In this document: positions 1 to 4,408 of the stretch, piece after piece | Layout: the number at the start of each line of letters is the position of its first letter | How positions within the stretch are numbered: position 1 is the first letter of the stretch | Source: JAEELC01 sp963621965 | GTDB taxonomy: Bacteria; Bacillota_I; Bacilli_A; Acholeplasmatales; Anaeroplasmataceae | Assembly: GCA_963621965.1 (NCBI GenBank) | Contig: CAVFGN010000115.1 | Location: 1 to 8,420 of the forward strand | DNA length: 8,420 bases | Reading direction: 5' to 3' | Notes under the pieces: model-generated | What the model was told of the DNA's origin: nothing | Databases searched by the model: none | The model's input: the letters and a program-made list of their open reading frames with translations, nothing else | Program-made: the position numbers and the translations under genes

Positions 1-307
1 TAATTGCATTTAATTTTTTATCCTTAAATTTTTGAAGTTAATAATTTAATCAAGCTAAAGCCCGAATATTTGTTCAAAATTCACTGTAACAGCCGAAAAA
101 GCAACGGTTAACGTTAGAAAGTAATGGTTTTATTTGTCCAAAAATCACAATTATAATTTACTCTCTTGAAAATCTAGTAATACGTTCTTCTAGTATTTTT
201 CAATCAAGAGTTAGCACGTCAATCTAATGCCATAAAATCAACTTTTGTTTATTATAATATAACAGTATTTACAAAAATGTGGGCGAATGACGCTTCCTCT
301 TTCGTTG
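1..307. other. AT-rich noncoding stretch
   Basis: No convincing reading frame was found on either strand. It contains an imperfect inverted repeat (163-210), a TATAAT hexamer at 253-258 with no good -35 partner, and a near-palindrome AACGGTTAACGTT around 104-116. The function is unknown. It may be decayed sequence at the edge of a variable region. Confidence 0.5.
163..210. repeat. Imperfect inverted repeat
   Basis: CTCTTG (163-168) pairs with CAAGAG (205-210). Inside, AAAA (169-172) can pair with TTTT (197-200) and CTAG (174-177) with CTAG (190-193), with small bulges. No T-run follows on the plus strand, so it is not an obvious terminator there. The function is not known. Confidence 0.4.
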
Positions 308-313
308 TATAAT
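308..313 (+). promoter_or_regulatory. Putative -10 element (TATAAT)
   Basis: A perfect TATAAT lies seven bases before the first stem of the structured RNA that begins near 320, the right distance for a transcription start. The -35 region is weak: the best match is ATGACG at 287-292 with a short 15-base spacer. The assignment rests mainly on the -10 match and on what follows. Confidence 0.4.
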
Positions 314-319
314 TTATCT

Positions 320-413
320 GCTAGATAAACAGCAAAGGCAGTCGGTGTCAATGGTTTATCTAGCAATACTCCTTCCGCCGTCGGCTGCCTTTGCTCCAAG
401 GAAGGAGTTTTTT
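320..413 (+). ncRNA. Candidate structured small RNA or attenuator with intrinsic terminator
   Basis: The sequence forms two hairpins. Stem 1 pairs GCTAGATAAAC (320-330) with GTTTATCTAGC (354-364), a perfect 11 bp. Stem 2 pairs ACTCCTTCC (368-376) with GGAAGGAGT (400-408), a perfect 9 bp, and runs into six T residues (408-413) like an intrinsic terminator. Each loop is 23 nt, and the loops are complementary: 331-347 pairs with 379-395 over 17 positions. Three of those pairs (342-384, 345-381, 346-380) are G-U only if the plus strand is transcribed. The long pairing competes with, or kisses, the two hairpins, so a two-state RNA is plausible. A TATAAT at 308-313 is placed to start it at about 320. 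Alternatives are a leader/attenuator for the transposase remnant downstream or the structured end of a decayed mobile element. No known RNA family was recognised. Confidence 0.42.
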
Positions 414-416
414 CAT

Positions 417-682
417 ATGCAACATCGGAGAATTTGCTAGTTCTACGGCTCCGGCCGCGTCATCGGCAGCGGAATCTGGAGATGGCTTTGCCGAAACTGC
501 AATCGCTCCTTCTCCAGGACGACTGGCACGGAGGGATAAGGACGGAATATTTAGGGCTTTACGCGGCATGGGTCGCCTTCAAGGCGTCAATAAACGGCGA
601 CAACATAGCCGAGAAAATAAGAGAATTGGAAGCGATATGCTACAAAACAAACGCCGTTTTTCGCGTAAAAGACCGCTACTGA
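417..682 (+). pseudogene. Truncated, frameshifted zinc-ribbon/HTH transposase remnant (IS1595-like)
   Basis: This block is visibly richer in G+C than everything around it and holds transposase-like pieces in two frames. The frame through 441-539 reads YGSGRVIGSG, then CRNCNRSFSRTTGT: the second CxxC knuckle and SFSxxTGT signature of the zinc ribbon in IS1595-type transposases. The frame then breaks at a stop (537-539). The second piece, 542-682, lies in another frame and reads WVAFKASINGDNIAEKI, then KTNAVFRVKDRY before TGA, resembling the helix-turn-helix that follows that zinc ribbon. Near 425-440 the frame reads SENLL, where CxxCxSEN would be expected, so the first Cys pair looks decayed. 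The DDE/DDD catalytic domain is absent. The motif readings come from the sequence and the family assignment is by memory of the fold. It is surely non-functional if the assignment is right. Confidence 0.5.
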
Positions 683-922
683 GCCATTTCATCACCCACA
701 TTTTTGTAAATACTGTTATTATAATAAAAATCCTCAACCATAATTAAACTGGTTAATTTTATGCTTTATCCACCATCAGGAAGTTTAGAGCGCCACTAGA
801 AATTACCCTGATAAAACTAGTCCATGCACCTTGAAATACGGAAACTAGTTTGTCAAAGTTATACTCCTTCCTTTAATCGGAATTTATTTTGTCAATTAAC
901 CACCTTATGCAATTTCCGCACC
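683..922. other. Noncoding stretch after the transposase remnant
   Basis: No supportable reading frame. AAACTAGT occurs twice, at 814-821 and 842-849; the second sits in the palindrome AAACTAGTTT. The G+C falls back to the AT-rich local level soon after 682, which marks the right edge of the foreign block. No terminal repeat of an insertion sequence was recognised. Confidence 0.4.
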
Positions 923-948
923 TTTGAGCAGGATTTAGCACCCTCAAA
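923..948 (-). repeat. Hairpin over the stop codon of the nuclease-like gene
   Basis: TTTGAG (923-928) pairs with CTCAAA (943-948), extended by GG (931-932) with CC (941-942) around a bulge, and includes the TGA stop at 944-946. It could end or protect the leftward transcript, but no T-run follows in that direction, so it is not a canonical terminator. Confidence 0.35.
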
Positions 949-1435
949 TCATCTTAATAAATCTTGGGGTTATTGATTGCTTGACGAAGTCCTTCCATTT
1001 AGAATAATAGCACTCATTGACATTCGAATCATAAAAGAAAACATATTTACATCCATTTTGTTTACCAAAGTTATTCCAATCAACTGAATCATAAGATTTT
1101 CTGATTCTATCAACAAAGAAACTATTTATTCCTTTTGTTGAATCATAATCCATAAATATTCCAAAAGTATTCCCTTTTGGTTTTTCCAACAATCTATTTT
1201 TTAGAATATCTCCAATTATTAATAAAACATTGTTCGATTTATTCGTGCTTTTATCCGATTTAACTTCAAGGCAAAAGGTATACTTTATGCCAGAAATTGT
1301 ATATTCAAATTTTAAATCGCAGTTTTTCTTTGCATTTACATTACTTTTTAGAATGTTTGGTTTATTAGTTAAACCCGGAATACAATTTATCTTTAAATCG
1401 TCTACTAATTTTTGTTCGTATATATTTCGTGTCAT
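944..1435 (-). CDS. Hypothetical protein with PD-(D/E)XK nuclease-like motif
   Basis: A 163-residue protein, not recognised as a named family. The start is well supported: AGGGAG sits five to six bases before ATG (coding strand AGGGAGAAAATATG). The N-terminal helix carries Glu7. Further on are Asp40 (CDLKFEY) and a beta-strand ending FCLEVK with Glu57 and Lys59. The spacing E...D...ExK is the classic arrangement of PD-(D/E)XK metal-dependent nucleases, so a restriction-, repair- or mobile-element-type endonuclease is a reasonable guess. The C-terminal half (KYVFFYDSN, YYSKWKDF) is aromatic and basic and shows no transmembrane segment or signal peptide. It stands alone: no methyltransferase or other partner is visible, although two very short reading frames lie just upstream on the same strand. 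The motif is short and can arise by chance, so the nuclease call is an inference. Confidence 0.6.
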   Translation of the reverse strand: MTRNIYEQKLVDDLKINCIPGLTNKPNILKSNVNAKKNCDLKFEYTISGIKYTFCLEVKSDKSTNKSNNVLLIIGDILKNRLLEKPKGNTFGIFMDYDSTKGINSFFVDRIRKSYDSVDWNNFGKQNGCKYVFFYDSNVNECYYSKWKDFVKQSITPRFIKMI

Positions 1436-1468
1436 ATTTTCTCCCTAAATAATTTCCATTAAATCCTT

Positions 1469-1600
1469 CTAAATACAATCAACTTTTTTAAATTTCACGA
1501 GCTTCATTGCCTTCACAATCAATTCAAAGTTTCTCATATAATAATGTAGATAGACATATATTCTATCCAGAACGTTAGTCTTAATCTTTGCCGATTGCAT
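1469..1600 (-). CDS. Possible 43-residue protein or 3' end of a broken gene
   Basis: A short leftward frame starting MQSAKIKTNVLDRIY and ending KKVDCI then TAG, 33 bases before the nuclease-like gene at 1435. The ATG has no convincing ribosome binding site, so it is more likely the tail of a longer gene than a gene in its own right. The neighbouring frame at 1581-1700 has a good ribosome binding site and overlaps its beginning. A single-base shift near the run of five A residues (coding strand, 1605-1609) would join them into one protein of about 75 residues. It has charged, aromatic, helical-looking composition and no recognised domain. It may be pure chance in AT-rich DNA. Confidence 0.25.
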   Translation of the reverse strand: MQSAKIKTNVLDRIYVYLHYYMRNFELIVKAMKLVKFKKVDCI

Positions 1601-1700
1601 ACCATTTTTGGAATTTTATAAAAATCTCTTTATAAAAGTTGCTTATGTTTACCCAAATAGAGTAAATATCATAAGCGTAATTTTTTTTACAATTTTGCAA
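1581..1700 (-). CDS. Possible 39-residue protein or 5' part of a frameshifted gene
   Basis: A TTG start at 1698-1700 is preceded, seven bases upstream, by an AGAGGTGA ribosome binding site. The product begins (M)QNCKKNYAYDIYS and ends KWYAIGKD then TAA. The second to sixth codons include a run of eight A residues (plus-strand T 1681-1688), a slippage-prone site. The frame overlaps the separate frame 1469-1600 by 20 bases. Together they could be one gene with a frameshift, possibly co-transcribed with the nuclease-like gene. No family was recognised. The support is the ribosome binding site alone, so confidence is low. Confidence 0.25.
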   Translation of the reverse strand: MQNCKKNYAYDIYSIWVNISNFYKEIFIKFQKWYAIGKD

Positions 1701-1897
1701 TGATATTCACCTCTACCCTTCACATATTTCAGCCGAAGTAAAATATCTAAAAATAATAAATGCCGTATTTTAACTTAAATACCCAAGTTTTGCAGTTGTT
1801 GTGCTTAGATAGTTTATTTTAAGCATACCTTATTTTTATTTAAATTTAATTTTATTAAAATTCTTATCAAAAACAAACTTGTTCATAATTGAAGTAA

Positions 1898-2010
1898 ACT
1901 CTCAAATTTTTCCGTCTACCTTTTTAGAGGAACGCTAATTCTTGGACATTTCCCTCATTTTTGTTCGATTTCTAAGCCTTTTTTAGCCTGAATTAGCCAA
2001 ATATGAGAGT
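1898..2010. repeat. Nested inverted repeats
   Basis: The outer arms are ACTCTCA (1898-1904) and TGAGAGT (2004-2010). The inner arms are GCTAATTC (1934-1941) and GAATTAGC (1990-1997). Both pairs are perfect and concentric, so one long hairpin of about 113 nt could form, with AGCC repeated three times near 1976-1998. In AT-rich DNA, 7-8 bp arms can occur by chance. Confidence 0.3.
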
Positions 2011-2025
2011 ATTTTGAGTTTTTCA

Positions 2026-2053
2026 CATCTATACACAATGTCATATATAGATG
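2026..2053. repeat. Inverted repeat, 8-bp arms
   Basis: CATCTATA (2026-2033) and TATAGATG (2046-2053) are perfect complements with a 12-base loop. There is no adjacent T-run and no assigned function. Confidence 0.35.
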
Positions 2054-2063
2054 AGACTTAAAT

Positions 2064-2118
2064 TCTTGATTTTGCCTTAACTAGGTCATTTTTACCTTTA
2101 AAATCAAGACTTTAAAGG
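2064..2118. repeat. Overlapping, mutually exclusive inverted repeats
   Basis: TCTTGATTTT (2064-2073) pairs perfectly with AAAATCAAGA (2100-2109). CCTTTAAA (2095-2102) pairs perfectly with TTTAAAGG (2111-2118). The two overlap at 2100-2102, and the second encloses part of the first, so both cannot form fully. It may be a regulatory structure or a remnant of an element end. Neither side carries a clear T-run. Confidence 0.35.
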
Positions 2119-2161
2119 ACTTAATAAGATTAAGCGGTTGTGGTAATTTTTTCCAAAAAGC

Positions 2162-2311
2162 GTGGAGAGTGGAGTGGAGAGCATGTTTCCACTACCGAGT
2201 GAAGATTTGTTCCACTACTCATAGAGGTTTATCAAGCCATTTTGTGTAAAGAGACCTCTTTAGTTCCACTACTAATATAGCATTATTTATAAAGGCTTAC
2301 TAGTAGTGGAA
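2162..2311. repeat. Array of AGTGGA/TCCACT-core direct and inverted repeats
   Basis: The TTCCACTACY unit occurs in direct orientation at 2187-2196, 2210-2219 and 2264-2273, and inverted at 2302-2311. Two overlapping AGTGGA units lie at 2168-2178. These build hairpins: AGTGGA (2173-2178) with TCCACT (2188-2193), loop 9; and TTCCACTACTA (2264-2274) with TAGTAGTGGAA (2301-2311), a perfect 11 bp. Between them AGAGGT (2223-2228) pairs with ACCTCT (2254-2259). The array starts six bases beyond the stop codon of the acyltransferase gene, so it could end or stabilise the operon transcript, but no T-run is present. Clustered direct and inverted copies also fit protein-binding or recombination sites. 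Confidence 0.55.
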
Positions 2312-2316
2312 TATAA

Positions 2317-3441
2317 TTAATGAAAACTCTCACTATTCTTAAGTTTTCTTCTATCTTTAATGATACATAATATCTTATTAAATATCATTGCAGAAGCTAC
2401 TGCTAGTATTAATACAATTATAGGAGCAATCCATGATACTAATATATTTTCGGACATTCCGATTTTTTTAATAATAAAGTTAAGAACACTAATGATAGCT
2501 GGATGGAATATATAAATAAACATTGTATAGTTTCCCTTAGGATTAACTATTTTTGATTTAGAAAATAAATCAGGCTTTAGGACTGCAATACAAATGATAC
2601 ATATTACATTAACTATATTAAAAAGATAATAACTAATACTTAATCCAAATAATTTATGACTAAAATATGTTTCTAATGTCATCAAAACAAATGAAGTGAA
2701 ATATGCAATTAAAATCATATTGAAATTTAGCTTTTTTATCTTATCTTCAAATCTTTTTAAAACTATTCCTAAACTAATGAATAACAAACCATTTGCATAC
2801 CAACTAAAATACCATACACTACTAGATAATGAGTATCCTGCAATTTCAATATTAGCAACACCTACACTCATTCTAAATATAATCCAAAACAATGGCATTA
2901 AAGCTAGCGTATATGCAATCCATTTATATTTCAAGAATTTATTTGCAAAGATATAAATGATTACATAACTATATAGCATAGCTATTAAAAACCAAGAAGG
3001 TACATTTGTTAAAGGATAATTCAATATTAATAATTTTAAAATATTCTTAATACTGAATGTTGTTTTCAAATAATCAACAATACCTGTTGAATTAGAACCA
3101 AACAAGGATACAAAGATACCTAATAAAAAATAAATACAAAATGAAAATACAATAAGAATTAAGGTTTTTATGATTCTTTGTTTTAATTTTAATCTTAATT
3201 CTTCTTTGTTCATATTTGGTTTGATCAAATAAAAACCAGATATTGTGAAAAACAATGGTACTCCAAATCTGGCCATTCCTTTTACAATCACTTCACCAAA
3301 TACACCTGGAAATGCAGCGTGAATAAATACAATCATTATAGCAGCAAATAATTCAAAGAATCCTAATGTGCTATTCCTTTGATTTTGCTTTGCTTGAGGC
3401 TGTTCAATAATAGCCTCATTCTCATTTTTAATTTCTTCCAT
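2317..3441 (-). CDS. Acyltransferase-3 family membrane protein (O-acetyltransferase type)
   Basis: A 374-residue integral membrane protein of the OafA/WecH-like acyltransferase-3 family, which moves acetyl or other acyl groups across the membrane onto surface sugars. After a short polar N-terminus (residues 1-24) comes the family signature: a first helix LFAAIMIVFIHAAFPG with the conserved His41, then RFGVPLFFTISGFYL (58-72). About ten hydrophobic segments follow, including WFLIAMLYSYVIIYIF and, near the end, FIYIFHPAIISVLNF, which carries a late His typical of the family. The C-terminus is Lys/Arg-rich (KDRRKLKN). Length is normal for the family. The start has GAAAGG six to seven bases upstream. 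It is the last gene of the leftward operon, separated from the classical SDR by one copy of the structured repeat, and probably decorates the glycan made by the genes before it. The exact acyl group and acceptor cannot be inferred. Confidence 0.85.
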   Translation of the reverse strand: MEEIKNENEAIIEQPQAKQNQRNSTLGFFELFAAIMIVFIHAAFPGVFGEVIVKGMARFGVPLFFTISGFYLIKPNMNKEELRLKLKQRIIKTLILIVFSFCIYFLLGIFVSLFGSNSTGIVDYLKTTFSIKNILKLLILNYPLTNVPSWFLIAMLYSYVIIYIFANKFLKYKWIAYTLALMPLFWIIFRMSVGVANIEIAGYSLSSSVWYFSWYANGLLFISLGIVLKRFEDKIKKLNFNMILIAYFTSFVLMTLETYFSHKLFGLSISYYLFNIVNVICIICIAVLKPDLFSKSKIVNPKGNYTMFIYIFHPAIISVLNFIIKKIGMSENILVSWIAPIIVLILAVASAMIFNKILCIIKDRRKLKNSESFH

Positions 3442-3456
3442 ATATAACCTTTCTAC

Positions 3457-3483
3457 AAGGTCATATATAAAGATATGGACCTT
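3457..3483 (-). promoter_or_regulatory. Hairpin just upstream of the acyltransferase ribosome binding site
   Basis: AAGGTC (3457-3462) pairs with GACCTT (3478-3483), with further A-T pairing inside. It overlaps the first stem of the repeat element (3477-3502), so the two structures compete. Its position beside the ribosome binding site suggests an effect on translation of the acyltransferase gene. Confidence 0.35.
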
Positions 3484-3554
3484 GATTTATAAACCAAGAT
3501 CCATATAGGATATAATATAATTACCCCCCCCGACTTTATCGGGGAAGCAAGGTT
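3477..3554 (-). repeat. Structured intergenic repeat, copy B (after the classical SDR)
   Basis: A 78-base element, about 85-90% identical to the one at 4447-4523. In the sense of the operon it reads AACCTTGCTTC, then a hairpin CCCCGA-TAAAG-TCGGGG, an eight-G tract, TAATTA, an AT-rich spacer, and a hairpin GGATCTTGG...TCAAGGTCC (26 bases, identical in both copies). The leading CCTTG could pair with the final CAAGG to close the whole element. It begins six bases after the SDR stop codon (3560-3562). Its stems pair best in the operon transcript, where odd positions are G-U. No known RNA family was recognised. Confidence 0.7.
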
Positions 3555-3559
3555 GTTTA

Positions 3560-4408
3560 TTAATACTTTATATCATCAAATGTTAATGTACCAGCTCCGC
3601 CGGTAATATTAATCATTTCTCCAACTATCATTCGGCATTCATTAGATACTAATCTTACAGCCATTGATGAAATTTCAGTTGCTGTAGCCATTCTTTTAGT
3701 GTCTATTTCTGGCCAATTTAAATTGGAATCATCCGCTCCAAGCATTTGAGTTGCAGTAGGGCCTGGAGCTATACCATTTACTACAATACCATATTTAATT
3801 AATGTTTTTGCGCATCCAAGTGTAAATCCTCTTAATGCCCATTTAGACATTGTATAAGCACTAACAGCAGGACGATAGCAAGAACTTGAACCAATGTTTA
3901 GAATATTACCTTCGATTTTATTTGCTATCATATATTTTGAAAATACTTGAGATAACATAACGACACCCTTTAGGTTAGTGTTCATTATCTTATCAAACTC
4001 ATCTTCAGTAATATTAGGAAAATTCATAGTAGAAACCACACCAGCGCAATTGACTAGGATGTCCACTTTTCGATTAACTAGCTTTTGGATATTTTTAAAA
4101 TCATTCTCAAAATTTGAGAAGTTAGTCATATCCATTTTATAAATAAACACATTAGTATATTTATCATTCAATTTTTTATAGCAATCATCTAGTTTACTTT
4201 GATTTCTTCCAACCAAAATAACTGTAGCACCTGCTTGCAAATAGCTTTCAGCAATAGAATATCCTATACCCCCGGTAGCTCCAGTTACAATTGCGCATCT
4301 TCCTTCAAGTATATTAGATTTTTCTTTATCAATATATACTGGAATTTTCTTAATAGTAACTTTTTTAAGCCACTTGAACTTTGATTTGATTTTTCTTATT
4401 AACTTCAT
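3560..4408 (-). CDS. Classical short-chain dehydrogenase/reductase (SDR)
   Basis: A 282-residue NAD(P)-dependent oxidoreductase with a complete classical SDR signature: cofactor loop TGATGGIG (42-49) following strand CAIV, NCAG (120-123, the NNAG variant), Asn in MNTNLKG (142-148), the Ser cluster IGSSS (172-176) and YTMSK with Tyr185 and Lys189, then the APGPTAT loop (214-220). It probably reduces or oxidises a sugar or sugar-derived carbonyl in the polysaccharide pathway. It differs from the usual ~250-residue form by a very basic N-terminal extension of about 35 residues (MKLIRKIKSKFKWLKKVTIKK) that may bind membrane or a partner. The start is supported by AGGGAG (4415-4420) six bases upstream. 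The preceding epimerase frame, as read here, overlaps it by 44 bases; a structured repeat and a hairpin lie just upstream. The substrate is unknown. A TarJ-type or ketoreductase role is possible but not shown. Confidence 0.88.
   Translation of the reverse strand: MKLIRKIKSKFKWLKKVTIKKIPVYIDKEKSNILEGRCAIVTGATGGIGYSIAESYLQAGATVILVGRNQSKLDDCYKKLNDKYTNVFIYKMDMTNFSNFENDFKNIQKLVNRKVDILVNCAGVVSTMNFPNITEDEFDKIMNTNLKGVVMLSQVFSKYMIANKIEGNILNIGSSSCYRPAVSAYTMSKWALRGFTLGCAKTLIKYGIVVNGIAPGPTATQMLGADDSNLNWPEIDTKRMATATEISSMAVRLVSNECRMIVGEMINITGGAGTLTFDDIKY

Larger units (their letters stand above)
1701..2161. other. Noncoding AT-rich stretch with several inverted repeats
   Basis: About 460 bases with no supportable reading frame on either strand. 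It holds TGCTTA/TAAGCA around 1800-1827, nested inverted repeats between 1898 and 2010, an 8-bp inverted repeat at 2026-2053, and overlapping inverted repeats at 2064-2118. It separates the polysaccharide operon from the nuclease-like gene. Confidence 0.5.

Noticed and set aside
320..413. T-box or known riboswitch leader
   Set aside because: No T-box consensus or other riboswitch core was recognised, and a 17-position loop-loop complement is longer than riboswitch kissing contacts.
360..569. A 69-residue minus-strand frame
   Set aside because: It is antisense to the transposase remnant and the structured RNA, with no ribosome binding site or recognisable domain.
391..747. A 118-residue plus-strand frame across the G+C-rich block
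   Set aside because: Its translation is Ala/Ser-rich low-complexity followed by Arg-rich text, and the transposase-like motifs are in the other two plus-strand frames, so it is a shadow of the remnant.
1230..1448. A 72-residue plus-strand frame
   Set aside because: It lies wholly antisense to the nuclease-like gene, which has a strong ribosome binding site, and its hydrophobic look is the mirror of that gene's Lys/Asn-rich codons.
2264..2311. Intrinsic terminator for the operon
   Set aside because: The stem is perfect but no T-run follows in either direction, so it is listed as a repeat rather than a terminator.
2162..2311. CRISPR array
   Set aside because: The repeats are only about 10 bases, irregularly spaced (23 and 54 bases apart), one is inverted, and no cas gene is nearby.
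2696..2956. Plus-strand frames inside the operon genes (also 4199-4384 and 7673-7876)
   Set aside because: All are antisense to well-supported genes with conserved motifs and show no features of their own.
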